A stretch of 12,318 bases of DNA from Acidobacteriaceae bacterium (GCA_030040175.1 JASHUF010000530.1:1-12318); one strand, 5' to 3'; shown: positions 1 through 7,040, counted from the stretch's first letter. Program-made: numbers and translations. The notes: generated from the letters alone by a model not told the origin.

Positions 1-770
1 ATGCCATCGACCTGCCGGAAGCGAAGTTTCTGGCGGCGCACGCACGCGCCAAAGAGGAGCTGCTCGCCGAGGTGGGGTCGCGGACAGGGCTGGTGCTCGA
101 TCCCAAGGTGCTCACCCTCGGCTTTGCGCGCCGCGTGGCCACGTACAAGCGCGCCGGGCTGATGTTTACCGATCCCGAGCGGCTGAAGCAGATTGCCGCC
201 GCCGCGGGCGGTCTGCAGATTCTCTACGCCGGCAAGGCGCACCCGCAGGACGGGCCGGGCAAGGCGCTGATTCACCGCGTGGTGGAAGAGGCGGCGCGCT
301 CTTCGAACGATTTGTTCAAAATCGTCTACCTCGAAAACTACGCCTGGGACCTGGGCGCCCTGCTCACGGCGGGCGTGGACGTGTGGGTGAATACGCCCAA
401 GCGGCCCTATGAAGCCTCGGGCACCAGCGGCATGAAGGCGGCCATGAACGGCGTGCCCAGCCTGTCGATCCTGGACGGATGGTGGATCGAGGGCTGCATC
501 GAGGGCGTCACCGGATGGGCGATTGAGGATGGGGCCAGCGACGATGAAGAAGCGCAATCGCTTTACAACAAGCTCGAAAATGCGGTTGTGCCGCTCTATC
601 GCGACTCTCCCGAGAGGTGGGCGCGGCTGATGCGGACGACGCTGGCCTTCAATGCTTCGTACTTCAACACCAACCGCATGGTGAAGCAGTATGCACGCAA
701 TGCCTATTACCCGGTGAGCCTGGTGGAAAAAAAAGTGAAGGTTGAGGAAGAGGCCTTCGTTACGCAGTAG
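1..770 (+). CDS. glgP: Alpha-glucan (glycogen/maltodextrin) phosphorylase, GT35, 3' part only
   Basis: Glucan phosphorylases are PLP-dependent cytoplasmic enzymes that release glucose-1-phosphate from alpha-1,4-glucans. The reading frame is already open at base 3 and has no stop before TAG at 768-770, so the gene begins upstream of the window and about 255 C-terminal residues are seen. The stretch RRVATYKR matches the phosphorylase segment before the catalytic core. [14 protein letters not shown] matches the family's PLP site, with the Schiff-base lysine encoded at 435-437. [10 protein letters not shown] follows, where animal and E. coli-type enzymes have a similar 'LDGANVE' motif. The tryptophan-rich version suggests the bacterial/archaeal 'alpha-glucan family phosphorylase' branch rather than the classical MalP type. 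The GTG at 72 is internal and not a likely start. The C-terminal tail is lysine/glutamate rich. The family is clear; exact substrate preference cannot be read from this fragment. Confidence 0.93.
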   Translation, partial: AIDLPEAKFLAAHARAKEELLAEVGSRTGLVLDPKVLTLGFARRVATYKRAGLMFTDPERLKQIAAAAGGLQILYAGKAHPQDGPGKALIHRVVEEAARSSNDLFKIVYLENYAWDLGALLTAGVDVWVNTPKRPYEASGTSGMKAAMNGVPSLSILDGWWIEGCIEGVTGWAIEDGASDDEEAQSLYNKLENAVVPLYRDSPERWARLMRTTLAFNASYFNTNRMVKQYARNAYYPVSLVEKKVKVEEEAFVTQ

Positions 771-781
771 GCTCGTGTTAC

Positions 782-805
782 GCCGCGGTTAAAACCTGAA
801 GCGGC
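782..805 (+). terminator. Weak hairpin after the phosphorylase gene
   Basis: GCCGC (782-786) can pair with GCGGC (801-805). Inside them GGT (787-789) can pair with ACC (794-796). No T-run follows, so this is only a candidate factor-assisted transcription end for the phosphorylase gene. Confidence 0.25.
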
Positions 806-839
806 CCCCGCACAATTGAGCCCTGGTCCCACACTGTGC

Positions 840-868
840 TTGGCACGGCAAAGCAACAGTTGTATCCT
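840..868 (+). promoter_or_regulatory. Sigma70-type promoter for the SPFH operon
   Basis: TTGGCA (840-845) matches five of six bases of the -35 consensus. A spacer of exactly 17 bp is followed by TATCCT (863-868) as the -10 box. Transcription would begin near 875, giving a leader of about 28 nt that carries the AGGAGG at 891-896. It lies in a 133-bp gap behind the phosphorylase gene, so the two downstream genes probably form their own transcription unit. Seen directly as sequence; promoter activity is inferred. Confidence 0.55.
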
Positions 869-903
869 TCGAGCGAACCCAAATCCAGGCAGGAGGAGTC
901 AAC

Positions 904-1731
904 GTGGCCATAGCGCGGCAGGTGATCACGTCGCTGCAAAGCGATGGAACAGACATTCTGGGAACCAAGGTGCTCGCGGTCAAGATCGCTGACGAGAGCA
1001 TTGTTTCGGGCTCGCTTCTAACGGTCGAAAGCAATCATTTTTGTGTGCTCAAGTCGCGCGGTGCAGTGCTCAACGTGTATGAAACGGGCCAGTACCAGCT
1101 CACCACGCCGGACAAGCCGCTGCTGGGGTCCATCGCCTCCGGATTTTTCGGCGGCAACTCGCCCTGGGTGTATGAAGTGATCTACATCAACCGGTCGAAG
1201 CTGCTCATCCGCAGCGAGGGCGTGGCCACCAGCGAAGAGATGGCCGAGATGGCCTACCAGGTGGACTACTACATCCACGTCGACACCAAGGACGCCGCGC
1301 TCGAGCTCATCACCCATTTGCCCTTCAACGGCCATCTCATCGACACCAAGGAAGTGGCCGATTACGCCGGCCCGGCCATCGAGCAGTCGATCAACCAGAT
1401 CGTGCAGGTGACCAAGATGGAGGACATCAACGAGCACATCAATGAGGTGCGGGAGCTGGTAAAGAACCACCTGTCCGAGTTCCTGAAGACCTACGGCATC
1501 ACGCTGAACGATCTGAAGATTCTGATCATGCCCAAGGACGAGCGCATGCGCGAGCTGATCTCGCTGCAGGCCATCGGGCTCTCGCCCATGGAGGCGGTGC
1601 GCTACTACCTCGCGCTCAAGATGGCGGATAAAGGATTGGTTTCCGCGCCCAATGCCGCGGCGGGCGTGCCGTTTTCCATTGGGCAGGCGACGGGCTTTTA
1701 TCCCGTGGGCGCCGAGACCGGAATGAAGTAA
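904..1731 (+). CDS. SPFH/band-7 domain protein, soluble type
   Basis: This 275-residue protein resembles the SPFH proteins related to bacterial 'virion core-like' YdjI-type proteins, which form membrane- or polymer-associated scaffolds. The N-terminal half carries the typical pattern: a LLTVESNHFCVLKSRG strand pair near residues 38-53, an ETGQYQLTTPD turn, and the FGGNSPWVYEVIYINRSK segment around 79-97. A helical region follows with EVRELVKNHLSEFLKTYGI, as in the C-terminal part of band-7 domains. No signal peptide or membrane segment is visible, so it is probably cytoplasmic or peripherally attached. The start is GTG at 904, fixed by AGGAGG at 891-896 with 7 nt spacing. The next gene starts 15 bp after its stop, so the two are very likely co-transcribed. 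The family call is strong; the cellular job is unknown. Confidence 0.82.
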   Translation: MAIARQVITSLQSDGTDILGTKVLAVKIADESIVSGSLLTVESNHFCVLKSRGAVLNVYETGQYQLTTPDKPLLGSIASGFFGGNSPWVYEVIYINRSKLLIRSEGVATSEEMAEMAYQVDYYIHVDTKDAALELITHLPFNGHLIDTKEVADYAGPAIEQSINQIVQVTKMEDINEHINEVRELVKNHLSEFLKTYGITLNDLKILIMPKDERMRELISLQAIGLSPMEAVRYYLALKMADKGLVSAPNAAAGVPFSIGQATGFYPVGAETGMK

Positions 1732-1746
1732 GCGGAGGCGAAGCGC

Positions 1747-2298
1747 GTGCCGGGCGACAGCTTTTACGATGCCGGAGTTCTGCGGCAGATTGCCACCAAC
1801 CTGTTTTACGGCTGGGGCTACAACTTCTATCGCAAGGAAAATCAGCTGCGCGCTGACGACCAGATGGTGCGCAGCAAGGCCGCGTCGCTGCTGGGCGAGG
1901 CCATGGCGGCCGTCTCCGCGGCGGAGAGCGAGTACCGCCGCGAGTATTTGCCGCCGCCCACGCGCGCCAAACCGTTTCCCGATGCGGAGGCCGTGGCCTC
2001 GGCGCAGAAGCTCGAGCGGCTGGCAAAGAATATCGGCGCGGTTGAGGCGCTGATTCAGCACCAGCCCGCGCCGGAAAACGACCGCATGACGCAGCGCTAC
2101 CGGCACGAAGCGCCAACCCTGGCCAAGCTGATCGGATTCGACGAGCGCCTCGTGGGCCAGTGCGAGCTGCTGCGCAAGGCGGTGGGCGGCGCGGATGGGC
2201 TGACGATTCTAAAGGGCATGAGCGACCTGGAAGCCGGACTCGATGCGATCAAGGAAACGCTGCGCAACCGGGAGAGCGTGCTACTGGGACCAGCGTAA
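1747..2298 (+). CDS. Hypothetical helical protein paired with the SPFH gene
   Basis: The 183-residue product is not one I recognise. It begins with an aromatic stretch (FYDAGVLRQIATNLFYGWGY), followed by mostly charged helices rich in Ala, Glu and Arg. A short proline-rich break (EYLPPPTRAKPFPD) lies near residue 70. It has no signal peptide, no clear membrane span and no catalytic motif I can name. The GTG start at 1747 has GGAGG at 1734-1738 immediately after the stop codon of the SPFH gene, with 8 nt spacing. The 15-bp gap and matching base composition indicate one operon. By context it may be a partner or regulator of the SPFH scaffold; this is inference from position only. An open antisense frame across this gene is a high-G+C shadow. 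Confidence 0.72.
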   Translation: MPGDSFYDAGVLRQIATNLFYGWGYNFYRKENQLRADDQMVRSKAASLLGEAMAAVSAAESEYRREYLPPPTRAKPFPDAEAVASAQKLERLAKNIGAVEALIQHQPAPENDRMTQRYRHEAPTLAKLIGFDERLVGQCELLRKAVGGADGLTILKGMSDLEAGLDAIKETLRNRESVLLGPA

Positions 2299-2342
2299 GA
2301 AAGGATTTTCGATTAAAGGGGAATAATAGTCAAAGAGCTGTC

Positions 2343-2384
2343 CACCCGTGCCGCGAAGTACGCTGCGAACGGAAGGCACGGGTG
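2343..2384. repeat. Perfect 10-bp inverted repeat before the low-G+C gene
   Basis: CACCCGTGCC (2343-2352) is exactly inverted as GGCACGGGTG (2375-2384), with a 22-nt loop. There is no T-run, so it is not a classical intrinsic terminator. It ends five bases before the GGAG (2389-2392) of the following gene. It could end transcription of the SPFH pair, act as a leader hairpin or operator, or be one copy of a dispersed intergenic palindrome. Confidence 0.6.
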
Positions 2385-2397
2385 AATTGGAGCCTCT

Positions 2398-3231
2398 ATG
2401 CAAAATCCGATTTCGGGAATCGGTTGCGCAAGTCTGATCCTTGCTATTGCGACCAGTTATGCGCTGGCCCAGAGGACAGCTGAAGGAAAACACGTGAAGG
2501 AAATACTTTCAGATCAACCGCGGGAGGCAATTTCCGGCAGCAAACTTTGTCAGCGTGCGTGGGCTAGTCCAGCTTTTTCCGATGGGATCGCTCGAAGGGT
2601 AGCTCCCGCATCGCTGGAACCCGATCTCAGCCACCTGATGGCAGACAGCGATGAAGTGATTCTGGCAAGTAGCAGCAGTACTTTTGCTCCGGCAATATCC
2701 CCATCTGGGAACGAGGCGCATACATACTACGACGTAAAAGTAATGCGCACCTGGAAAGGATCGCACCAAGTGGGCGACATCATCACATTCGCTGTCCCTA
2801 ATGCGACCCTCAGCTGCTTGGGCACGGATACCTCACCTCATGGAGGAATAGCGTCGTTCAGTACGATAACCCTGGGCTGGCGCGGTGCGGGCGGACCCTA
2901 CATCTTATTTCTACGAAAGACAACAAGCGACCAAGTCCAGTTCATCCCGGGGTACCGGCTGACGGGAGCCGGGGGAGCTCAAGGACTATTTGGGGTGCCG
3001 CATTCCCCTACGGCAACTGAATGGAACAAGTGCGACCTTAGTTCCTCTCTGACTGGCTCGAAAAGGTGCTATTCCTTCTTGGAAGAGAGCCAGGCGAAAG
3101 TTAAGGCCGGATTTGGAGAAGATTCGCTATTTACGAAGTACGACGGGATGCCAATCTCAGAATTCCTGGAAGAAGTACAAGACGTGGCCGATTCGCTCGG
3201 ATACGATCCCCCAGGCGACGCCACCAATTGA
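2398..3231 (+). CDS. Secreted hypothetical protein, low G+C
   Basis: The 277-residue product starts with a signal peptide (hydrophobic run about residues 8-22, cleavage likely after ALA at 24), so it is exported. The middle part contains a DSDEVILASS segment, then YYDVKVMRTWKG, VGDIITFAVP and GGPYILFLRK. This is the order of strands seen in small secreted beta-barrel proteins of the TIMP/NTR-like kind (a 'DxVxxG ... VxxxxKG ... YLLFL' pattern). That resemblance is by eye only. Cysteines at about 51, 140, 212 and 224 could form disulfides in the periplasm. ATG at 2398 has GGAG at 2389-2392. G+C is about half in the parts I counted, with AGA, ATA and GTA codons that the neighbours avoid. This suggests acquisition or a different evolutionary rate. 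The function is unknown. Confidence 0.72.
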   Translation: MQNPISGIGCASLILAIATSYALAQRTAEGKHVKEILSDQPREAISGSKLCQRAWASPAFSDGIARRVAPASLEPDLSHLMADSDEVILASSSSTFAPAISPSGNEAHTYYDVKVMRTWKGSHQVGDIITFAVPNATLSCLGTDTSPHGGIASFSTITLGWRGAGGPYILFLRKTTSDQVQFIPGYRLTGAGGAQGLFGVPHSPTATEWNKCDLSSSLTGSKRCYSFLEESQAKVKAGFGEDSLFTKYDGMPISEFLEEVQDVADSLGYDPPGDATN

Positions 3232-3258
3232 GGCGGAGAGTCGCAGTCAGCGCAAGCT

Positions 3259-3363
3259 CTAGCTCAGCGGCCGTATCTCGCTCGACGTCCCTCCCGCCGC
3301 CGGCACGTAGCATTTCAGCGTGTAATCCATCACCATGCGGTCCCCGGCCACGCCGTGATACAT
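3259..3363 (-). other. Possible 34-codon reverse-strand small ORF or gene remnant
   Basis: In the 153-bp gap before the phosphatase gene the reverse strand reads from ATG (3361-3363) to TAG (3259-3261). The peptide begins MYHGVAGDRMVMDYTLKCYV. Its composition looks coding-like, with G/C at many third positions. A stop lies directly upstream of the ATG and no good Shine-Dalgarno is present. It may be the end of a decayed gene or chance; I do not claim a product. Confidence 0.2.
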
Positions 3364-3374
3364 TCAGAATCCAC

Positions 3375-3379
3375 AGAGG
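3375..3379 (+). promoter_or_regulatory. Shine-Dalgarno deciding the phosphatase start
   Basis: AGAGG lies 5 nt before ATG at 3385. The longer in-frame alternative, GTG at 3355, has no comparable site, so 3385 is preferred. Confidence 0.55.
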
Positions 3380-3384
3380 TTGGT

Positions 3385-4551
3385 ATGGCGATGGATGCTC
3401 AGCTTGCGGCGGGCGACACCATCGATCTGCAGCAGCAGGTGGCGCGGCTGCAGGCGCTGCTCGAGGCCTCGCGGCAGGTGCACTCCACCACCCACGAGCG
3501 TGAGGTGCTGGAGACGGTGCTGCGCATCGTGGTGCGCGAGCTGGAGATGGACGGCGCGCTCTTTCCGGGCACGGGCCTGAGCTTCGGTGTGCCGGCGGAG
3601 CCGGAGGCAAGCGAAGCCGCGCTGCGGCTATCGCTCGAGGACCGCGATGGAAAGCGGATGACGGAGCTGGTGGTTCTTCCGCCTGAGGGCCGCGCGCTCA
3701 CGCTCTACGAGGCCGATTTTCTCGAAGGCCTGGCGCTGCAGGCGGCGGTTGCGCTTGAGAATGCGCGCAACCACAAGCGCAACCTGGAGTTTGCCCGGCT
3801 GCAGCGGGATCTCGAAGCGGCGCGGCAGATTCAGCGCTCGCTGCTGCCGCAAAAGCTGCCGGCGATTCCCGGCTACTCGGTGGGATTCCGCTCCGACACT
3901 TGTTACGAAGTGGGCGGGGATTACCTCGACATCGTGGCCCAGCCCGACGGCAGCCTGCTGATGGTGGTGGCCGACGTGGCCGGCAAGGGCTTGGCTTCCG
4001 CCATCATGTCGACGAGTTTCCGCGCGGCCTTTCGCGGCATTGCCGCAACGGGACTTCCGCTGGACGAGCTGGCCACGCAGATGAACCAGCACCACTGGTC
4101 GGAAGGCGAAGAGGCGCGGCGGCGCTATGTGACCGCGATCTTTCTCCGGCTGCATCCGGAGGCAGGCGAGATCGAGGTGGTGAACGCGGGACACAATCCC
4201 GGTTTCCTGTTCGAGCCGGGCACAGAGGCGCGGCAGTTCGACGCGGCGGGCACGCCGCTGGGACTTCTGCCGGGTATGCGCTACGCGAGCGAGCGCAGCC
4301 CGCTGCCGGCGGGCGCGCGCCTCTTGTTCTATACCGACGGGCTGACCGAGGTCTTTCGCGGCGATGAGGAGTTTGGTCCGGAACGCCTTCTGCATCAATT
4401 TTCTACCTGTCCGTCTCGAAATGCGGATGGTATTCTCGATGCATTGTGGACAGCCATCGGTGAGTTCTCCGAGGGAAGTCCGCAGGGAGACGACATGACC
4501 GCACTGGCTCTGTGCCGTGGAACGGAGTTGGGAACGGAGTTGCCGGCATGA
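3385..4551 (+). CDS. GAF-SpoIIE (PP2C-type) serine phosphatase, RsbU-like
   Basis: The 388-residue protein should dephosphorylate a phospho-serine STAS antagonist and so start a partner-switching cascade. Residues about 20-128 look like a GAF sensor domain (LLEASRQVHSTTHEREVLET at its start, LTLYEADFLEGLALQAAVAL at its end). A signalling helix follows (QRDLEAARQIQRSLLP, about 140-155), then the SpoIIE/PP2C domain. Its metal-binding motifs are all present: GGDYLD (D179), ADVAGKG (D197), NAGHNPG, YTDGLTE (D318) and GDDMTALAL. The enzyme is therefore probably active, and no membrane span is seen. ATG 3385 is chosen over GTG 3355 because of AGAGG at 3375-3379. The stop TGA at 4549-4551 overlaps the start of the kinase gene, implying translational coupling. 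The ligand of the GAF domain cannot be told. Confidence 0.92.
   Translation: MAMDAQLAAGDTIDLQQQVARLQALLEASRQVHSTTHEREVLETVLRIVVRELEMDGALFPGTGLSFGVPAEPEASEAALRLSLEDRDGKRMTELVVLPPEGRALTLYEADFLEGLALQAAVALENARNHKRNLEFARLQRDLEAARQIQRSLLPQKLPAIPGYSVGFRSDTCYEVGGDYLDIVAQPDGSLLMVVADVAGKGLASAIMSTSFRAAFRGIAATGLPLDELATQMNQHHWSEGEEARRRYVTAIFLRLHPEAGEIEVVNAGHNPGFLFEPGTEARQFDAAGTPLGLLPGMRYASERSPLPAGARLLFYTDGLTEVFRGDEEFGPERLLHQFSTCPSRNADGILDALWTAIGEFSEGSPQGDDMTALALCRGTELGTELPA
4519..4542 (+). repeat. 12-bp perfect tandem duplication at a gene junction
   Basis: GGAACGGAGTTG occurs at 4519-4530 and immediately again at 4531-4542. In the phosphatase frame it encodes GTEL twice, close to the C-terminus. The second copy supplies the GGAG (4536-4539), 8 nt before the ATG of the kinase gene. 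The duplication leaves both frames intact. Confidence 0.9.
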
Positions 4552-4994
4552 GCCAATCGAGGACGCCCACGGTCGAGGTGCGGCTGCCCTCGCGGCTGGG
4601 CTTCGAGAAGGTGGCCATGAGCACGGCAGCCGCCGTGGCCAAGCTGATGGGCTTCCGCGAGGACCGCATTGAAGACCTGAAGACCGCCGTGGCCGAGGCC
4701 TGCATCAATGCCATCGAGCACGGCAACCGGCTGAACGAGAAACTTTCCGTGGGGGTGGTGCTCTCCGCCGGCGAAGATGCTCTTGAAGTGAAAGTGATCG
4801 ACGACGGCAAGGGCATGAGGACGCAGCCGGTCAAGCCGGACATCGACCGCAAGATGCATGGCGAGGAGGACCCGCGCGGGATGGGCATGTTCCTCATCCA
4901 GGCGCTGGTGGACGAGGCCGAGTGGGTGGCGGGCTCGGATGGCAGGAGCAGTTACGTCCGGTTGGTGATCCGCCTGGACAAGGACACGGATTAG
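4548..4994 (+). CDS. RsbW-like HATPase switch kinase / anti-sigma factor
   Basis: This 148-residue protein is a single GHKL ATPase domain of the RsbW/SpoIIAB class. Such proteins bind either a sigma factor (or another target) or a STAS antagonist, and phosphorylate the latter. The N box EACINAIEHGN (E50, N54), the G1 box IDDGKGM (D85, G87, G89) and the G2 box RGMGMFLIQALVDE are all present, so ATP binding and kinase activity are expected. The start ATG at 4548 overlaps the phosphatase stop as ATGA and is served by GGAG at 4536-4539. The in-frame upstream start at 4512 would add 12 poorly motivated residues inside the phosphatase gene. Length is typical for the family. Partners are most likely the phosphatase before it and the STAS protein after it; the final target is not in the window. 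Confidence 0.9.
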   Translation: MSQSRTPTVEVRLPSRLGFEKVAMSTAAAVAKLMGFREDRIEDLKTAVAEACINAIEHGNRLNEKLSVGVVLSAGEDALEVKVIDDGKGMRTQPVKPDIDRKMHGEEDPRGMGMFLIQALVDEAEWVAGSDGRSSYVRLVIRLDKDTD

Positions 4995-5073
4995 AGGGAT
5001 CCCCATGCAGGGACTCGGATGATCGGGCAGGGCGCCGCGCAAACGCGCAGAGGGAACCGGAGGCAATCGAACC

Positions 5074-5433
5074 GTGCAGAGCGAAACCAAGTCACGCGTT
5101 GACCAGCTCACCACGCCGGCGGGGCACGCCGTGGCGGTGTTGCGTTTTGAGGGCGATATCGCCAGCACCTCGAAGGACGCGGTTCTGGGCACCTACCAGG
5201 CGCTGCCCAAATCGACCACCAAGCTCGTCCTGCTCGATTTCACGAAGGTCGATTACATCAACTCGAGCGGCATCGCGCTGGTGATTCAACTCCTCATCGA
5301 AGCCTCGAACGCCGAGCAGAAGGTCTATGCCTTCGGCCTCTCCGCGCACTTCACCAAGGTCTTCACCATGGTGGGCATTACCAAGTACGCGGAGCTCTTC
5401 CCCAGCGAGCAGGCGGCGCTGGCCGCGCTGTAA
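5074..5433 (+). CDS. STAS-domain anti-sigma factor antagonist, RsbV/SpoIIAA-like
   Basis: The 119-residue product is one STAS domain. VDYINSSGIALVIQLL corresponds to the 'DSSG' phosphorylation loop of SpoIIAA/RsbV. Ser64 is the expected site phosphorylated by the HATPase kinase and dephosphorylated by the SpoIIE-type phosphatase. Asn63 stands where SpoIIAA has Asp, a change I believe is common in other bacterial STAS proteins. The C-terminal VFTMVGITKYAELFPSEQAAL matches the last helix of the fold. The GTG start at 5074 is supported by GGAGG at 5059-5063, spacing 10 nt. It follows the kinase gene by 79 bp on the same strand, with no clear terminator between, so one operon is likely. Confidence 0.9.
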   Translation: MQSETKSRVDQLTTPAGHAVAVLRFEGDIASTSKDAVLGTYQALPKSTTKLVLLDFTKVDYINSSGIALVIQLLIEASNAEQKVYAFGLSAHFTKVFTMVGITKYAELFPSEQAALAAL

Positions 5434-5459
5434 GGGTCCTGGGATGCAATGCGCCGCGT

Positions 5460-5747
5460 ATGAGAACCGCCAGGAGCAACGCGGGAAGTGCCCTGACAGC
5501 CCTGTTAGTGAGCGCTCTGGCATGGCTGATTTTATTTGATTGTGGCATAGTCTGGGCGTTCCACAAACACAGTCGGCCGATCGAAATCACAGATGAGTCA
5601 ATAAGCAACGGCGTCACCAGTTTTCATATTCGGCGCGTTCCGGTGTCGCCGTGGGATTGGATTGCGCTGGCCGTCCTGGTTGGATTGCATCTCCTTCTCA
5701 TCTTCCTCATCTGGAAGTCGCGCCATACTCGCGCGGAACCGCGCTAG
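5460..5747 (+). CDS. Small two-helix membrane protein, hypothetical
   Basis: The frame encodes 95 residues with two clear hydrophobic segments, about 11-34 and 67-85. Between them lies a soluble part of roughly 30 residues (HKHSRPIEITDESISNG and on). The C-terminal tail is positively charged (KSRHTRAEPR), so both ends probably face the cytoplasm. No convincing ribosome site precedes ATG 5460, and the composition is less G+C-rich than the switch genes. It lies 26 bp after the STAS gene and may be the last gene of that operon, but nothing links it functionally. No family recognised. The hydrophobicity pattern supports a real gene. Confidence 0.55.
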   Translation: MRTARSNAGSALTALLVSALAWLILFDCGIVWAFHKHSRPIEITDESISNGVTSFHIRRVPVSPWDWIALAVLVGLHLLLIFLIWKSRHTRAEPR

Positions 5748-5758
5748 CCGCAAGCGCG

Positions 5759-5764
5759 TAGAAT
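5759..5764 (+). promoter_or_regulatory. -10 box suggesting a leaderless transcript
   Basis: TAGAAT ends 6 nt before the ATG of the peptidase gene, and no Shine-Dalgarno is present. Transcription would start at or next to the A of ATG (5771). No good -35 hexamer is visible at 16-18 bp. The same TAGAATG-n-CCC context recurs before the reverse-strand gene at 9390. Confidence 0.45.
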
Positions 5765-5770
5765 GCCCCT

Positions 5771-6967
5771 ATGCACCTCGACGCAATCCAGGCCGCTTTG
5801 CGCGAGGCCGGCTTCGACGGCTGGCTCTTTTACGATCATCATCATCGCGACCCGCTTGCGGCGCACATCCTGGGCCTTGAGGAAAACGTGATCGTCACGC
5901 GGCGCTGGTATTACTTTGTGCCCGCCGTGGGCGAGCCGGGCAAGCTGGTGCACCGCATTGAGCAGGGTCGGCTGGACGCGCTGCCCGGCGCCAAGGCGGT
6001 CTATTCGAGCTGGCAGGAACTGCACGGCGGCCTGGCCATGCTGCTCGCCGGCGCGCGCCGCCTGGCCATGCAGTACTCGCCCAACAACGACATCATGTAC
6101 GTCTCCCTGGTGGACGCGGGCACGGTCGAATTTCTGCGCTCGCTGGGCAAGGAGATCGTGAGCTCGGCCGATCTCGTCAGCCACTTCGAAGCCGTGCTGA
6201 GCGAAGAACAGATGGCCAGCCACGGCGTGGCCCAGCGGGCCATCGACGCCATCGTGGCCGAGGGATGGAAGGAGATCGGCCGCCGTCTGCGGCCCTCAAA
6301 CAACGGGGGAGGGGGCGGCGCAGCCAAGGGCGTGACCGAATTCGACCACATGCAGTGGCTCAGCGAGGCCATGCGGCGCGAGGGCCTGGTGTGGGAGAGC
6401 GTGCCCAATGTGAGCGTGAACGCGCACAGCTCCGACTCGCACTACGAGCCGGCGGTGGAGCGTTCGTCGCCCATCCGCGAAGGAGACTTCGTGCTCATCG
6501 ACATCTGGGGCCGCGTCAACCGGCCGGGCACGGTGTTTTACGACATCACCTGGACAGGCGTGGTGGGCCGCGAGCCCAGTGAACGCGAGCAGAAAATCTT
6601 CGCGACCGTGCGCGCCGCGCGCGACGCGGCCATCGCCGCCGTCGAAGGCGCATTTGCCGCGGGCAAGCCCATCCGCGGCTTTGAGGCCGACGATGCGGCC
6701 CGCGGCGTGATCCGCGCGGCCGGTATGGCCGAATTCTTCACCCATCGCACCGGGCACAATATTGGCACGGAAATTCACGGCGCGGGCGCGCATCTCGACA
6801 ATCTCGAGACCCACGACCAGCGGCGCATCTTGCCGCACACGTGTTTCTCGGTCGAGCCGGGGATCTACCTGCCCGAGTTCGGCGTGCGCAGCGAGGTGAA
6901 CATGTTGACCGCGCCCGGCAAGGCCTGGGTGACAGGCGCCGTCCAGCGCGAGCTGGTGAGGATTTAG
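5771..6967 (+). CDS. M24 family metallopeptidase, Xaa-Pro aminopeptidase-like
   Basis: The 398-residue protein has the two-part build of creatinase/prolidase proteins: an N-terminal domain (about 1-140) and a pita-bread catalytic domain. The five metal ligands of M24 are visible: D244 (LIDIWG), D258 (FYDITW), H329 (TGHNIG), E362 (SVEPGIY) and E375 (RSEVNM). SDSHYEP (H224) gives the usual substrate-side histidine. It should use two divalent metal ions to remove N-terminal residues before proline or act on related dipeptides, in the cytoplasm since no signal peptide is seen. A run NNGGGGGAAKG (about 177-187) sits in the link to the catalytic core and looks like a flexible insertion. ATG 5771 lacks a Shine-Dalgarno and may be leaderless. 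The exact substrate is uncertain. Confidence 0.9.
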   Translation: MHLDAIQAALREAGFDGWLFYDHHHRDPLAAHILGLEENVIVTRRWYYFVPAVGEPGKLVHRIEQGRLDALPGAKAVYSSWQELHGGLAMLLAGARRLAMQYSPNNDIMYVSLVDAGTVEFLRSLGKEIVSSADLVSHFEAVLSEEQMASHGVAQRAIDAIVAEGWKEIGRRLRPSNNGGGGGAAKGVTEFDHMQWLSEAMRREGLVWESVPNVSVNAHSSDSHYEPAVERSSPIREGDFVLIDIWGRVNRPGTVFYDITWTGVVGREPSEREQKIFATVRAARDAAIAAVEGAFAAGKPIRGFEADDAARGVIRAAGMAEFFTHRTGHNIGTEIHGAGAHLDNLETHDQRRILPHTCFSVEPGIYLPEFGVRSEVNMLTAPGKAWVTGAVQRELVRI

Positions 6968-7017
6968 GAAAACGGACCGGGCTTCCGGCTCGTCTTTTGC
7001 AACAGGGCGAGTTCGTC

Positions 7018-7023
7018 TAACCT
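7018..7023 (+). promoter_or_regulatory. Weak -10-like box before the propeller gene
   Basis: TAACCT at 7018-7023 has TTTGCA (6996-7001) 16 bp upstream. Transcription would start near 7030, close to AGGA (7027-7030), the probable ribosome site for ATG 7041. Both boxes are poor matches. Confidence 0.25.
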
Positions 7024-7040
7024 TGCAGGATGGTTGCGCA

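Noticed and set aside
72..74. GTG at 72 as start of a short phosphorylase protein
   Set aside because: The frame is open to the left edge with coding-like codons and the product would lack most of the catalytic domain; the gene simply begins upstream.
1018..2106. Long reverse-strand open frame (362 codons) across the SPFH gene and its neighbour
   Set aside because: It is antisense to two well-supported genes, is rich in His, Arg, Leu and Val as expected for a high-G+C shadow frame, and has no domain or ribosome site.
3628..5192. Reverse-strand open frames opposite the phosphatase and kinase genes
   Set aside because: The forward genes have complete catalytic motifs; the reverse frames are Arg/His/Ala-rich shadows.
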